Assembly (NCBI GenBank): GCA_902561075.1 | Contig: CACEOC010000002.1 | Span: forward strand, 75,283-108,426 | Length of the DNA stretch: 33,144 bases | Source: an uncultured Pelagibacteraceae bacterium | GTDB taxonomy: Bacteria > Pseudomonadota > Alphaproteobacteria > Pelagibacterales > Pelagibacteraceae | Direction of reading: 5' to 3' | The notes under the pieces: generated by a model | What the model was told of the DNA's origin: nothing | Database searches by the model: none | Seen by the model: only the letters and a program-made list of their open reading frames with translations | Part shown: piece after piece, positions 8,567 through 17,749 of the stretch | How positions within the stretch are numbered: the stretch's first letter is position 1 | Layout: every line of letters starts with the position of its first letter | Translations under genes and position numbers: made by a program

Positions 8567-9354
8567 AGAAATTATTAGTGATTGGAAAACCGATAGACCA
8601 CTCTTTATCACCAGAGCTACACAACCATTGGATTGAAAAAAATAAAATTACCGCTCATTATGATAAGAAAAGTGTAGAATTAAATGACCTGCCTCAAATT
8701 GTTAAAAGTGTAAGAGAAAATAAAATTTTCGGTTTAAATGTTACAACTCCTTATAAAAAAGAAATAATTAAATATTTAGATTTTTTAAGCCCAGAAGCGG
8801 AACAAACAGAGTCAGTAAATACAGTTTATAAAAAAGGTGAAAAAATCATAGGACATAACACAGATATTGCAGGTTTTGAATTATCCTTAAGAAAAATAAA
8901 CTACGACATTCAAGGAAAAACTGCTTTAATACTCGGATCTGGTGGCGTAGTTCCATCAATAGTTTTTGCATTAAACAATCTTCAAATAAAAGAAATATAT
9001 TTAAAAAACAGAACAAAAAAAAAGGCCGAATTAATTAAAAATAAGTTTAAAAATGTTAAAGTTCTAGAATGGAATGAAGAGTGTAAATTTGATATAATTA
9101 TTAATGCAACAAGCTTGGGTTTAAATAAAAATGATAACATTGATATAAATTTTGAAAATCTTGAAAATGAAAAATTTTTTTATGATGTTATTTATAATCC
9201 TCCAGAAACAGAATTTCTTAAAAATGCAAAAAAAAATTTTCACAGAACTGTTAATGGAAAAATGATGTTTATTTACCAAGCTCACCAGTCTTTTACTCTC
9301 TGGCACGAAATTATGCCAGATATTGATGAAGAAACATTAAACATTGTCAAATAA
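8563..9354 (+). CDS. aroE: Shikimate 5-dehydrogenase
   Basis: NADPH-dependent reduction of 3-dehydroshikimate to shikimate in aromatic amino-acid and chorismate synthesis. Length 263 aa. The substrate domain shows SLSPELHN (14-21), NVTTPYKKEI (59-68) with catalytic Lys65, and NTDIAGF (99-105) with Asp101. The dinucleotide-binding loop is GSGGVVPSI starting at 126, followed by KNRTKKKAE. The C-terminal GKMMFIYQAHQSFTLW is typical. It is coupled by ATGA to the small membrane protein upstream and is followed directly by coaE. Confidence 0.96.
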   Translation: MKKLLVIGKPIDHSLSPELHNHWIEKNKITAHYDKKSVELNDLPQIVKSVRENKIFGLNVTTPYKKEIIKYLDFLSPEAEQTESVNTVYKKGEKIIGHNTDIAGFELSLRKINYDIQGKTALILGSGGVVPSIVFALNNLQIKEIYLKNRTKKKAELIKNKFKNVKVLEWNEECKFDIIINATSLGLNKNDNIDINFENLENEKFFYDVIYNPPETEFLKNAKKNFHRTVNGKMMFIYQAHQSFTLWHEIMPDIDEETLNIVK

Positions 9355-9355
9355 A

Positions 9356-9931
9356 ATGGAAATAGGGATTGTAGGAGATATAGGTTCAGGAAAAACATAC
9401 ATATCAAGAAAATTTAATTACCCAGTTTTTAATGCAGATGAAGAAATTAAAAAGATATATGAAAAAAATTACAAGTGCTTTTTAAAATTAAAAAAAAAAT
9501 TTCCAAAACAAATAACTAAATTTCCTATCAGTAAGAATGAATTATCAAAACTTATACTAAAAAACAGCGCAAATTTAAAAAAGATAGGAAAAGTTGTACA
9601 TCCATATGTGAGTAAAAATCTAAAATTATTCCTAAGTAAAAATAAAAATAAAAAAAATGTAGTACTAGATATACCGCTTTTAATAGAAAATAAAATTTCA
9701 ACCAAAAATTTAATATTAATATTTGTAGAAACTAAAAAAAAAGAAATACTAAAAAGACTAGCAAAAAGACCAAATTTTAATAAAAAACTATTTACTTTAA
9801 TTAAAAAAAATCAGATTGCTTCAAAATTAAAAAAAAAAAAATGTAAATTTGTGATAAAAAATGATTTTAACAAAGTTTCTTTAAAAAAGAGCATTTCTGA
9901 AATTAAGAAAAAATTAGATAAATATGATTGA
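9356..9931 (+). CDS. coaE: Dephospho-CoA kinase
   Basis: Last step of coenzyme A synthesis: phosphorylates the 3'-hydroxyl of dephospho-CoA. The P-loop GDIGSGKT is at residues 7-14, and FNADEEIKKIYEK follows near 24-36. I chose the ATG at 9356 (191 aa), one base after the aroE stop codon, because family members begin immediately before the P-loop; a TTG at 9344 would add four residues. The protein is strikingly rich in Lys, Asn and Ile, and the reading frame crosses a run of 13 A at 9829-9841. It overlaps dnaQ by 8 bp. Confidence 0.92.
   Translation: MEIGIVGDIGSGKTYISRKFNYPVFNADEEIKKIYEKNYKCFLKLKKKFPKQITKFPISKNELSKLILKNSANLKKIGKVVHPYVSKNLKLFLSKNKNKKNVVLDIPLLIENKISTKNLILIFVETKKKEILKRLAKRPNFNKKLFTLIKKNQIASKLKKKKCKFVIKNDFNKVSLKKSISEIKKKLDKYD
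9829..9841 (+). repeat. A13 homopolymer inside coaE
   Basis: Thirteen consecutive A bases lie in the coaE reading frame (encoding the Lys run in LKKKKC). Runs this long are prone to polymerase slippage in replication or transcription; any such effect here is inference. Confidence 0.9.
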
Positions 9932-10592
9932 AGTAATTTTAGATACTGAAACAACTGGACTTAATGTAAAAGACGGACATAGAATTGTTGAAATTGGTTG
10001 TATCGAGTTAGATGATTTAATTCCTACAAAAAAAACATTTCACTGCTACTTAAATCCTCAAAGAAAAGTTTCTGAAAGTGCGCTTAAAGTACACGGTTAT
10101 ACAGATGAGTTTTTATCAGATAAAAATATTTTTAAGGATATAGCAGATGATTTTTTAAAATTCATTGAGGGAAAAAAAATTGTAATTCACAATGCTGAGT
10201 TTGATATCTCTCATATAAATAACGAGTTATCTATAGCTGGATATGATAAAATCGATAAAAAAAACGTTATAGATACACTTGATATAGCTAGAAAAAAATT
10301 TCCTGGTTCTCCAGCAAGCCTAGATGCACTTTGCAAAAGGTACAGAATAGATAATTCTAAGAGAGAAAAACATACCGCATTACTAGACTGTGAATTATTG
10401 TCAAAAGTATATATAAATTTATTAGATCAGAAAGAGCCATCATTAAATTTTAAAAATCAAGAAAATTTAAAAGAATTTAGTAATACAGATATATCAGGAA
10501 AATATTCAAAAAAAGTTGTTGTTATAACTGACGAAGAAATTTCTTCTCATAAATCATTTTTAAAATCTAGTTTAAAGAAAAATTATTTTTAA
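9924..10592 (+). CDS. dnaQ: DNA polymerase III epsilon subunit (3'-5' proofreading exonuclease)
   Basis: Proofreading exonuclease of the replicative polymerase. Length 222 aa. All acidic DEDDh residues are in place: ILDTETTGL near the N-terminus (Asp7, Glu9), HNAEFDISHIN near 88-98, and KHTALLDCELLSKVY near 149-163 carrying the catalytic His and the last Asp. The C-terminal tail of about 45 residues would contact the polymerase alpha subunit. It is the last gene of the rightward origin-proximal operon and converges on secB with a 4-bp overlap of coding ends. Confidence 0.96.
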   Translation: MIEVILDTETTGLNVKDGHRIVEIGCIELDDLIPTKKTFHCYLNPQRKVSESALKVHGYTDEFLSDKNIFKDIADDFLKFIEGKKIVIHNAEFDISHINNELSIAGYDKIDKKNVIDTLDIARKKFPGSPASLDALCKRYRIDNSKREKHTALLDCELLSKVYINLLDQKEPSLNFKNQENLKEFSNTDISGKYSKKVVVITDEEISSHKSFLKSSLKKNYF

Positions 10593-11008
10593 TTTAATCT
10601 TTCATTATACAATTTTTCAAAGTCGACTTTCTTTTCAAATTTTAAACCAGGAAAACCTGCATCGTTAATTAATTTAGTAAAAATTTCCTCTAATTTAGGA
10701 TAAATTTCTTTTTGAACATCACAAAGTATAATTTTTTCTAACACCTTCTTGTCTTTCACACTTTCGTCTATTCTAACAACTGAGGCATAAATAATTTCAA
10801 AGACTGACTGTTTATCATTATTCTGTTTATCGCCAAAGTTTAACTTAGTATTAATTTCTATCATTTTATTTTTTAGTGGCTTAGAAGTGATATCAATATT
10901 TAGCACGTACTTAGAAATATTATCTCTAACGAAAATCAGAGTTTCAGCATCTGGAGTTTCAACTGAGATATCTTTGATAAAGTTGAGTAAAATTTTAAAT
11001 TTATTCAT
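10589..11008 (-). CDS. secB: Protein-export chaperone SecB
   Basis: Tetrameric cytoplasmic chaperone that keeps preproteins unfolded and hands them to SecA. The 139-residue length is normal. Family features are IKDISVETPDAETLI near 12-26, the beta-strand series VLNIDITSKPLKNKMIEINTKLNF (in part), FEIIYASVVRIDE, and the C-terminal INDAGFPGLKFEKKVDFEKLY, where Gly-Phe-Pro is the classic SecB signature. Its ATG overlaps the end of fxsA (4 bp), so the pair is cotranscribed. Convergent with dnaQ. Confidence 0.94.
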   Translation of the reverse strand: MNKFKILLNFIKDISVETPDAETLIFVRDNISKYVLNIDITSKPLKNKMIEINTKLNFGDKQNNDKQSVFEIIYASVVRIDESVKDKKVLEKIILCDVQKEIYPKLEEIFTKLINDAGFPGLKFEKKVDFEKLYNERLN

Positions 11009-11427
11009 TTTTTGTTTTTATCATCTAATTCCTCAGACTCTCCATCAATATATTGATTATTATCGTTTTTATTTTTTTTCGAATATTTGTTCGCGAACTT
11101 ACCTAAGATTAGTTTTCTCGATAATGGAAAAATTAGTAGTAATCCTATTAAATCAGTCGCAAACCCAGGTAAAATTAACATCAGTGCTGCTATGGCTAAT
11201 GCTGCGCCAGAAACTATCTCGTATAAAGGAACCTCATTTTTCATAATTTGTGAAATTCCAGATTTAAGAGTATTAAATCCTTCATAACGCGCATACCAAA
11301 CTCCAAGCAAAGCAGTTAATAAGATCAGTGAAATCGTATTAAAAGCGCCAATTTGAGATCCAATTTTTATAAAAAGATATATCTCCACCAGAGGTATTAA
11401 AATTATCAGTAATAATGCTGTGTTCAT
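11005..11427 (-). CDS. fxsA: FxsA-family inner-membrane protein
   Basis: The 140-residue protein has hydrophobic segments at about 4-22, 28-47 and 68-101, with the family pattern PLVEIYLFIKIGSQIGAFNTISLILLT (in part), ALLGVWYARYEGF and LPGFATDLIGLLLI. In E. coli FxsA (overexpression relieves F-exclusion of phage T7) is an inner-membrane protein of unclear biochemical role. It lies just upstream of secB, and 58 bp separate it from the divergent Tim44-like gene, a conserved arrangement in alphaproteobacteria. Confidence 0.9.
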   Translation of the reverse strand: MNTALLLIILIPLVEIYLFIKIGSQIGAFNTISLILLTALLGVWYARYEGFNTLKSGISQIMKNEVPLYEIVSGAALAIAALMLILPGFATDLIGLLLIFPLSRKLILGKFANKYSKKNKNDNNQYIDGESEELDDKNKK

Positions 11428-11485
11428 TTGTCTTTAATGTAAATTGTCAGTTGAAATTAAGCAACATAGTAAATATTATAATAAT

Positions 11486-12073
11486 ATGAGTTATAGCTTT
11501 GAATATATAGATATCATACTTTTAGCAATGATAGCTGGATTTATTTTTTTAAGATTAAGAGGAATTTTAGGAAAAAAAACAGGCTATGAAGAGGATATTT
11601 CAGCCAGCTTTCCTCACGACTTTACAGCAAATCCTAGGAAACAGAACTTAAAAAAATACACTTTCAATGATGATGAAAAGAAGGAGTTTCTTAAAGGTGC
11701 TAACATTGCCTATGAAACTATTATAACAAGTTTTGCAAAAGGTGATGTAACTAAAATACAATATCTTCTCGACAAAAAAGTTTATGAGCAATTCAATCAA
11801 GCAATAAATGACAGAAATTCTAAAGGTTATATATCCGAGACTACTTTCATAGGTGTTAATTCTTCGGAAGTGAAAGAGCACAAACAAAACAATAATATTT
11901 TAGAGGTTACAGTAGATTTTGTTAGCGAAATTATTTCATCAATTAAAGATAAAGAAAAAAAAATTATTTCTGGGAATCCTGATAAGATTAAAAAAGTTTA
12001 TGATACATGGAAGTTTTCAAGAGACACCACATCTAAAAATCCTAATTGGCTACTTGTAGAAACAAATATATAA
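11486..12073 (+). CDS. Tim44/TimA-like domain protein
   Basis: One N-terminal membrane segment (YIDIILLAMIAGFIFLRL, about 6-23) is followed by a short linker and a soluble Tim44-like domain of the NTF2 fold, with FLKGANIAYETIITSFAKGD and, near the end, YDTWKFSRDTTSKNPNWLLVE. Bacterial relatives are alphaproteobacterial inner-membrane proteins related to the mitochondrial import motor subunit. I use the ATG at 11486 (195 aa) rather than an in-frame TTG at 11444, because the family starts just before the membrane helix. The neighbours secB and fxsA agree with a membrane or export context. The stop codon is immediately followed by the start of the Smr gene. Confidence 0.85.
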   Translation: MSYSFEYIDIILLAMIAGFIFLRLRGILGKKTGYEEDISASFPHDFTANPRKQNLKKYTFNDDEKKEFLKGANIAYETIITSFAKGDVTKIQYLLDKKVYEQFNQAINDRNSKGYISETTFIGVNSSEVKEHKQNNNILEVTVDFVSEIISSIKDKEKKIISGNPDKIKKVYDTWKFSRDTTSKNPNWLLVETNI

Positions 12074-12487
12074 TTGATAAAAAAAATTTCAGAGAAAGAT
12101 CAAAAAGCCTGGGAAGAATTTATCAATAGTAATGAAAGAATTTTTGACAAAGATGTTAATAATAAAAGCTTTAGAAATTCCAATGAAATAACTATAGATC
12201 TGCACGGATTTAATTTGAGGGATGCAAATATTGCAATTAAAAACTTGATAATCAACTCATATAATAAGGGTATTAGGAATATAAATATTATTACAGGAAA
12301 GGGATTAAGATCGAAAAATGATCAAGATCCATACAGATCGAATAGATTAGGAATATTGAAATTTTCAGTACCAGATTATATTCAGAACAGTAATGAATTA
12401 ATGGATAAAATACAAAAAATAAATATAAATGAAATTGAAAACCTAAACAAAGGAGAGTTTTCAATAAGATTAAAAAAAAAAAAATGA
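12074..12487 (+). CDS. Smr-domain protein
   Basis: Small MutS-related (Smr) domain, a fold with nicking nuclease activity on DNA or RNA in studied members. The 137-residue protein has the signature IDLHG (41-45) and, 30 residues on, the second motif as TGKG (74-77; usually HGKG, so the first His is Thr here). A long YRSNRLGILKF region follows. The start is TTG directly after the upstream stop codon; the next in-frame ATG would remove part of the domain. Its last codons run through 13 A bases, and its TGA overlaps the next ATG (ATGA). Confidence 0.85.
   Translation: MIKKISEKDQKAWEEFINSNERIFDKDVNNKSFRNSNEITIDLHGFNLRDANIAIKNLIINSYNKGIRNINIITGKGLRSKNDQDPYRSNRLGILKFSVPDYIQNSNELMDKIQKININEIENLNKGEFSIRLKKKK
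12472..12484 (+). repeat. A13 homopolymer at the Smr / GNAT-like gene junction
   Basis: Thirteen A bases end the Smr reading frame and supply the A of the next ATG. The downstream gene is in the +2 frame relative to Smr, so a transcript with one extra A would read from Smr straight into the next protein in frame. This is read directly from the sequence; whether slippage occurs is unknown. Confidence 0.9.
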
Positions 12488-13083
12488 AAATAGATATTAA
12501 ATCAAATACTAGATCTATTAATGAGAAAATAAAAAAAAACTTTGAAAAAAATAAGGATAATATTTTTAAGGTAAAAAAAAATATTGAAAAGAAATTAAAG
12601 GATTTTTTTGATTGGGTTAAAGGTGCTGAGTTAGTTGAACTAGAAAAATGTGACACGAGTGATGACCCAGTAAGGCCAGAACTATCCAATGATTTCAGAA
12701 CTAGTTATGGTAGGAAAATTTTTGGTGTAAAATATCAAGGTGAAATTCACGCAGTTATGTGCTTTGCATTTACAAATGAAATTCCTAAAACTGTGAACGA
12801 ACTTGATAATCTTAGCAAAGATGCCTTTTTGCAAAGCGCTAATAGAGACCAAAATGTTGGTAAGATAGCCATAGCATACACTGTTTGGTCTAAAAAAAAA
12901 GGTGGTGGGAAACTTATCGTAAAAGAAGTATATAAAATGATTAAAAAATCAAATCATCTAAACAGATTAGTTACTTTATCCCCTCTTACTGAAATGGCAC
13001 GAAAATTTCATTTGAGAAACGGTGCTGTTGAGTTGCAAGTAAATGAAGAAACTCAGAACTTTGAGTATAAAGTTATAAAATAA
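12484..13083 (+). CDS. Putative GNAT-fold protein (199 aa)
   Basis: I do not recognise a named family. The first 45 residues are highly basic and probably helical ([12 protein letters not shown]...[12 protein letters not shown]). The rest resembles an acetyltransferase fold: [17 protein letters not shown] as central strands, [27 protein letters not shown] as a possible acyl-CoA loop and helix (Gly-Gly-Gly), and [20 protein letters not shown], which recalls the C-terminal GNAT domain of malonyl-CoA decarboxylases. It is coupled to the Smr gene by ATGA and runs 11 bp into hslU on the opposite strand. Catalytic activity is not established. Confidence 0.6.
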   Translation: MKIDIKSNTRSINEKIKKNFEKNKDNIFKVKKNIEKKLKDFFDWVKGAELVELEKCDTSDDPVRPELSNDFRTSYGRKIFGVKYQGEIHAVMCFAFTNEIPKTVNELDNLSKDAFLQSANRDQNVGKIAIAYTVWSKKKGGGKLIVKEVYKMIKKSNHLNRLVTLSPLTEMARKFHLRNGAVELQVNEETQNFEYKVIK

Positions 13084-14440
13084 ATTTCGAGAGATCTGTA
13101 TCTTTAGTTAATTCGCCTAAATTAGCTTTTATATACTTGGAATCCACTATTACTTTTTCACCGGACTTATCTGTTGCAGTAAAGCTTATATCATCAAGAA
13201 CTCTCTCAATTATCGTATGTAATCTTCGAGCACCAATGTTTTCCACTGATGAATTAACTTCAGTAGCAATATTAGCAATAGTATTTATTCCGTCTTCAGT
13301 GAATTCTAATTCTACATTTTCTGTTTTTAGTAAAGCTTTGTACTGTTTTATTAAACTGTTATCTGGTTCTTTTAAAATTCTTTTAAAGTCATCACTAGTT
13401 AATGGGTCAAGCTCAACTCTTATTGGAAGTCTACCTTGCAATTCAGGCAATAAATCTGAGGGTTTTGCCAATTGAAATGCTCCTGACGCAATAAATAAAA
13501 TATGATCAGTTTTAACAGGTCCATATTTAGTACTTACTGTAGTTCCTTCAATTAGCGGAAGTAAATCTCTTTGAACACCTTCTCTTGAAACGTCTCCACC
13601 AACTCTGTCAGTTCTGGCAGATATTTTATCTATTTCATCTAAAAAAACGATTCCGTTGTTTTCAGTAGTATTCTTAGCAGATTTAATTATTTTATCTTGT
13701 TCTATAAGTTTATCAGACTCCTCGTTCATTAAAATTTCGTAAGACTCCTTAACTGTCATTTTCTTTCTTTGAGATTTTTTGCCCATAGACTTTCCAAGAA
13801 CATCAGAAATATTTATCATACCAATATTTGCTCCAGGCATACCAGGAATTTCAAATGAAGGCATGTTACCACTTTCACTTATCGCGATTTCAATTTCATT
13901 ATCATCAAGATCTCCATCTCTTAATCTTTTTCTAAAGCTTTCTCTAGTTGCAACTGTAGCCTTAGCACCAACCATTGCATCTAGTACTCTATCCTCAGCT
14001 AATTTTTGGGCTTGCGCTCTCACTTCTTTTCTTTTTTTTACTTTCTCCATTGAAATTGCTATCTCAAGTAAGTCTCTTACTATTTGCTCTACATCACGTC
14101 CAACATAGCCAACTTCTGTAAATCTAGTTGCTTCAACTTTTACAAATGGTGCTTCAGCAAGTTTCGATAATCTTCTTGAAATTTCTGTCTTTCCTACTCC
14201 TGTAGGCCCTATCATTAAAATATTTTTTGGTAAAACTTCATCTTTCATATCTCCGGTTAGTGCCTGTCTTCTCCATCTATTTCTTAATGCAATAGCTACA
14301 GCTCTTTTTGCATTATTTTGACCAACTACAAACCTGTCTAATTCTGATACAATTTCTCTTGGTGATAATGATGTAGCAAGGTTTTCTTTGCTATCCTGTT
14401 TGTCTTTAGGCTTAAAAGTAGTTACGTTTGATTTCTCCAT
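13073..14440 (-). CDS. hslU: ATP-dependent protease HslUV, ATPase subunit HslU
   Basis: AAA+ unfoldase ring that feeds substrates to the HslV peptidase. Length 455 aa. [16 protein letters not shown] at 26-41 is the family N-terminus; Walker A GPTGVGKT is at 78-85; the intermediate (I) domain spans roughly 110-240; Walker B is [21 protein letters not shown] and [15 protein letters not shown] follow. The C-terminus DLSKFIL matches the tail that inserts into HslV to activate it. The ATG shares one base with the hslV stop codon (TAATG). Convergent with the GNAT-like gene, overlapping by 11 bp. Confidence 0.98.
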   Translation of the reverse strand: MEKSNVTTFKPKDKQDSKENLATSLSPREIVSELDRFVVGQNNAKRAVAIALRNRWRRQALTGDMKDEVLPKNILMIGPTGVGKTEISRRLSKLAEAPFVKVEATRFTEVGYVGRDVEQIVRDLLEIAISMEKVKKRKEVRAQAQKLAEDRVLDAMVGAKATVATRESFRKRLRDGDLDDNEIEIAISESGNMPSFEIPGMPGANIGMINISDVLGKSMGKKSQRKKMTVKESYEILMNEESDKLIEQDKIIKSAKNTTENNGIVFLDEIDKISARTDRVGGDVSREGVQRDLLPLIEGTTVSTKYGPVKTDHILFIASGAFQLAKPSDLLPELQGRLPIRVELDPLTSDDFKRILKEPDNSLIKQYKALLKTENVELEFTEDGINTIANIATEVNSSVENIGARRLHTIIERVLDDISFTATDKSGEKVIVDSKYIKANLGELTKDTDLSKFIL

Positions 14441-14955
14441 TAAACTTTCTCTATTTTTAAATTGTTATTTGTAAAAACACATATATCAGATGCCACTTGT
14501 ATTGCTTTTTTAGCAACTTCTTCAGCCGATAAGTCTGTATCCATTAAAACTTTAGCAGCTGCTAAAGCATAATTTCCGCCTGAACCGATTCCAATTACAT
14601 CCCCCTCAGGCTCTAGAACATCGCCTGTACCAGAAATTATAAAGCTTTTTTCTTTATCGGCTACTGCCATCAAAGCTTCTAATCTTCTTAAGTATTTGTC
14701 TGTTCTCCAATCTTTTGCCAATTCAACTGCAGATCTTGATAAGTTGCCCGCATGTTTTTCTAACTTAGATTCTAATCTTTCAAATAAGGTTAATGCATCA
14801 GCAGTTGAGCCTGCAAATCCCGCAACTACGTCTCTTTTATCAATTCTTCTAACTTTATTCGCAGTGCTTTTGATCACTGTATTTCCCATGCTAACCTGAC
14901 CATCACCTGCCACAACTACGTCATTATTTTTTCTTACTAATACTATTGTTGTCAT
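14440..14955 (-). CDS. hslV: ATP-dependent protease HslUV, peptidase subunit HslV
   Basis: Threonine peptidase forming the double hexamer core of HslUV. Length 171 aa. The protein starts MTTIVLVRK, so Thr2 becomes the N-terminal nucleophile after Met removal. [22 protein letters not shown] follows in part, with the basic KVRR segment, then [17 protein letters not shown] and, near the C-terminus, [15 protein letters not shown], which are family hallmarks. No propeptide is needed. The promoter must lie in the 89-bp gap shared with hisB. Confidence 0.98.
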   Translation of the reverse strand: MTTIVLVRKNNDVVVAGDGQVSMGNTVIKSTANKVRRIDKRDVVAGFAGSTADALTLFERLESKLEKHAGNLSRSAVELAKDWRTDKYLRRLEALMAVADKEKSFIISGTGDVLEPEGDVIGIGSGGNYALAAAKVLMDTDLSAEEVAKKAIQVASDICVFTNNNLKIEKV

Positions 14956-15017
14956 ACATCTTAAATGGATATTATTTTTAATACTTCAAGGGTGTGAGAC
15001 TATTATTGATATAGTGT

Positions 15018-15023
15018 TATAAT
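15018..15023 (+). promoter_or_regulatory. Possible -10 element of the hisB operon
   Basis: TATAAT matches the sigma-70 -10 consensus exactly and lies 21 bp before the hisB start. No convincing -35 box is found 16-18 bp upstream (the hexamer there is TGAGAC), so this is a weak call in a very A+T-rich gap. Confidence 0.35.
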
Positions 15024-15044
15024 CTCTATATATGTTGTTTTAAA

Positions 15045-15635
15045 ATGAAGAGAAAAGCCAAATTAAATAGAAAAACTAAAGAAACTAGCATCAGTGTAGA
15101 TATGAATATTGATGGTAACGGAAAATATAAAATCGATACTGGAATTGGTTTTTTAAATCACATGCTAGAGCAACTCTCAAAACACTCCTCAATAGATATG
15201 AATATTAAAGCTAAAGGTGATACACATATAGATCTTCACCACACAACAGAAGACTCGGGTATCGCAATAGGAGAATGTTTAAAAAAAGCATCAAATAAAT
15301 TTAAAGGAATTAGAAGATATGCACATGCTTTAATTCCTATGGACGAAGCATTAACAAGAGTGGTTATAGATGTTTCAAACAGACCTTATTTAATTTGGAA
15401 TGTGAAATTAAAAGTTGAGAAATTAGGTGAAATGGATACTGAACTTTTTAAAGAATGGTTTCAGGCTTTCTCCCAGTCTGCAGGAATTACGTTACATATT
15501 GAAAATATTTACGGTGATAATAGTCATCACATTATAGAATCATGTTTTAAAGGACTTGCCAGATCATTAAGAGCTGCAATGGAAATAGATCCAAGAAACA
15601 AAAAAGCTATTCCATCCACAAAAGGTTCTTTATAA
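15045..15635 (+). CDS. hisB: Imidazoleglycerol-phosphate dehydratase
   Basis: Dehydrates imidazole glycerol phosphate to imidazole acetol phosphate in histidine synthesis. At 196 aa it is the monofunctional form, with no N-terminal histidinol phosphatase. Mn-binding motifs: [13 protein letters not shown] near 36-48, [15 protein letters not shown] near 65-79, and, in the second half, [17 protein letters not shown]. It is the first gene of hisB-hisH-hisA-hisF-hisE and divergent from hslV, a conserved alphaproteobacterial order. Confidence 0.98.
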   Translation: MKRKAKLNRKTKETSISVDMNIDGNGKYKIDTGIGFLNHMLEQLSKHSSIDMNIKAKGDTHIDLHHTTEDSGIAIGECLKKASNKFKGIRRYAHALIPMDEALTRVVIDVSNRPYLIWNVKLKVEKLGEMDTELFKEWFQAFSQSAGITLHIENIYGDNSHHIIESCFKGLARSLRAAMEIDPRNKKAIPSTKGSL

Positions 15636-15648
15636 AATTAAAGAATTG

Positions 15649-16275
15649 ATGAAGCTATCTATTGTTGATTACAAATCAGGTAACATAAGCTCAGTTATCA
15701 ATTCGTTTAAAGAAGTAGCAAACGATAAAGTAAATATTGAAGTCACATCTGATATTAAAAAAATAGGTTCAAGTGATAAAGTAGTTTTGCCAGGACAGGG
15801 TTCTTTTAAAAGTTGTATTGAGGCTTTAAATAATATCAGTGGTTTAGTGGATGAACTGAATGAATTTGCAATTAATAAAAAAAAACCATTACTAGGTATT
15901 TGTGTAGGTTTACAGATGTTTGCTGATGTTGGATATGAAGAAACAGAGACAAAAGGTTTAGGTTGGATATCTGGGAAAGTATCAAAAATCGACAATCAAG
16001 GAGGAAAGTATAAGCTTCCTCATATTGGGTGGAATGAAATAAATATTATTAAAGATAGTAAAATTTTTAAAAGTATAGAAAATAATTCTCATATGTACTT
16101 TGTTCATAGTTATGAGTTTATACCTACTGATAAAAAGGTTATTTCAGCAACTACTAATTATTCAACAAAAGTAGTTTGTTCAGTTGAGAAAGAAAATATA
16201 TTTGGAACACAATTTCATCCTGAGAAAAGTGATAAAACCGGCTTAAAATTAGTTGATAATTTTATAAATTTGTAA
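15649..16275 (+). CDS. hisH: Imidazole glycerol phosphate synthase, glutaminase subunit HisH
   Basis: Class I glutamine amidotransferase that supplies ammonia to HisF. The nucleophile elbow GICVG carries the catalytic Cys (residue 85 counted from this start), and the His-Glu pair is in FGTQFHPEKS near the C-terminus. The oxyanion region is PGQGSFKSC near 48-56. I use the ATG at 15649 (208 aa); a TTG three bases upstream would add only one residue. The stop codon is followed at once by the hisA ATG. It is separated from its partner hisF by hisA. Confidence 0.96.
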   Translation: MKLSIVDYKSGNISSVINSFKEVANDKVNIEVTSDIKKIGSSDKVVLPGQGSFKSCIEALNNISGLVDELNEFAINKKKPLLGICVGLQMFADVGYEETETKGLGWISGKVSKIDNQGGKYKLPHIGWNEINIIKDSKIFKSIENNSHMYFVHSYEFIPTDKKVISATTNYSTKVVCSVEKENIFGTQFHPEKSDKTGLKLVDNFINL

Positions 16276-17001
16276 ATGAAAATATTTCCCGCAATAGATA
16301 TTAAAGACAAGAAGTGTGTAAGATTAGTCAAAGGAGATTTTAATAAAAAAACTGAGTATGAAATGTCTCCAGTAGAACAGGCTAATAAGTTTAAAGATTA
16401 TGGTTTTAAAAATTTACACATTATCGATCTAGATGGTGCCTTAACTGGCCAGACAGTAAATCTTGAAATTATTAAAGATATAGTAAATAAATTTGATATT
16501 AAAATAGAAGTAGGTGGTGGTGTTAGAAACTTTGATAGCATTCAAAAATATGCAGATGCAGGTGTTGAAAAGGTTATACTAGGGAGTGCTGCAATAAATG
16601 ATAAGGAATTTTTAGAGAACGCATGTAAAAAATTTCCTAATAAAATTGCTTTAGGTTTAGATGCTAAAGATGGATATTTGGCTGTGTCTGGATGGAAAAA
16701 AAATTCTAATTTAAAAACTTTAGATTTTTTAAAAGAAGTAAACGATTATGGAGTATCGAGATTAATTTATACAGATATTAATAAAGATGGAATGAAAACC
16801 AGTCCAAATTTTGAAGGAACAGAAAAAATTGCTAATACCTCGAATTTTCCTGTTATAATTTCAGGGGGCGTTTCTTCAATAGAAGATATAAAAAGAGCAA
16901 AAGAGCTTCATAACAAAAATATAGAAGGCATAATAGTTGGTAAAGCAATTTACGATGGTGATATAAAGTTAGAAGATTTAGCAAAGGAGATTAATGCTTA
17001 A
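16276..17001 (+). CDS. hisA: ProFAR isomerase HisA
   Basis: Amadori isomerisation of the N'-ribosyl formimino AICAR intermediate of histidine synthesis. Length 241 aa, a (beta/alpha)8 barrel. Asp8 in [19 protein letters not shown] and the Asp in ALGLDAKDG (near 126-134) form the general acid-base pair. [28 protein letters not shown] (in part) and, near the end, [11 protein letters not shown] and GIIVGKAIY are the phosphate-binding loops. Zero spacing to hisH; the end overlaps hisF by 8 bp. Confidence 0.97.
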   Translation: MKIFPAIDIKDKKCVRLVKGDFNKKTEYEMSPVEQANKFKDYGFKNLHIIDLDGALTGQTVNLEIIKDIVNKFDIKIEVGGGVRNFDSIQKYADAGVEKVILGSAAINDKEFLENACKKFPNKIALGLDAKDGYLAVSGWKKNSNLKTLDFLKEVNDYGVSRLIYTDINKDGMKTSPNFEGTEKIANTSNFPVIISGGVSSIEDIKRAKELHNKNIEGIIVGKAIYDGDIKLEDLAKEINA

Positions 17002-17749
17002 AAATCGAATAATACCTTGCTTAGATGTAAAGAATGGTAGAGTTGTCAAAGGAATAAATTTTGTCGATTTACAAGATGCCGGTGACCCAGTGGAACAAGC
17101 TAAAATTTACAGCGATGGCGGTGCGGACGAAATATGTTTTTTAGACATTACCGCTTCAAATGAAAATCGAGATACAATCTATCATGTAGTAAAAGAAACC
17201 TCGAAAAAATGTTTTGTTCCATTAACAGTTGGTGGCGGAGTAAGAAATATTGAGGATATAAATAAACTACTAAACTGTGGAGCAGATAAGGTATCTATAA
17301 ATACCGCAGCAGTAAAAGATTCAAATGTAGTATTAGAAAGTTCAAAAAAATTTGGATCACAATGTATTGTTGTTGCTATTGATGCTAAAAAAAATGGAGA
17401 TAAATGGGACGTATACACTCATGGTGGAAGAAATAATTCAGGATTGGATGCTTTAGCGTTTGCTAAAAAAATGGAAGATAATGGGGCAGGAGAACTATTA
17501 GTTACCTCTATGGATAGAGATGGTACACAAATTGGGTATGACATCGACTTAATGAAAAAAATATCATCAATGGTTAATATTCCTTTGATAGCATCTGGAG
17601 GCGTAGGTAATCTTGATCATTTGGCTGAGGGTATAAAAGAGGGTAATGCCAGTGCAGTTTTAGCAGCTTCAATATTTCATTATGGAAAACATTCTGTTAT
17701 AGAAGCAAAAGAATATTTAAATAGCAAAGGAATACCAGTAAGAATATAA
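16994..17749 (+). CDS. hisF: Imidazole glycerol phosphate synthase, cyclase subunit HisF
   Basis: Cyclase that uses ammonia from HisH to form imidazole glycerol phosphate and AICAR. Length 251 aa. [16 protein letters not shown] (5-20) with Asp11 and [17 protein letters not shown] (in part) with the second catalytic Asp identify HisF rather than His[11 protein letters not shown] and [11 protein letters not shown] are phosphate loops. A GGAG ribosome-binding site (16986-16989) precedes the ATG and lies within hisA. The released AICAR is the substrate of PurH, also in this window. The stop shares a base with the hisE start (TAATG). Confidence 0.98.
   Translation: MLKNRIIPCLDVKNGRVVKGINFVDLQDAGDPVEQAKIYSDGGADEICFLDITASNENRDTIYHVVKETSKKCFVPLTVGGGVRNIEDINKLLNCGADKVSINTAAVKDSNVVLESSKKFGSQCIVVAIDAKKNGDKWDVYTHGGRNNSGLDALAFAKKMEDNGAGELLVTSMDRDGTQIGYDIDLMKKISSMVNIPLIASGGVGNLDHLAEGIKEGNASAVLAASIFHYGKHSVIEAKEYLNSKGIPVRI

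Noticed and set aside
9344..9346. TTG start for coaE (likewise TTG 11444, 15646, 24666)
   Set aside because: Each has an in-frame ATG a few codons later that fits the family N-terminus better, so ATG starts were preferred.
12291..12689. 132-codon minus-strand frame across the Smr/GNAT-like junction
   Set aside because: Phe/Leu-rich product is what reverse translation of Lys/Asn/Ile-rich genes gives; it overlaps two supported plus-strand genes.
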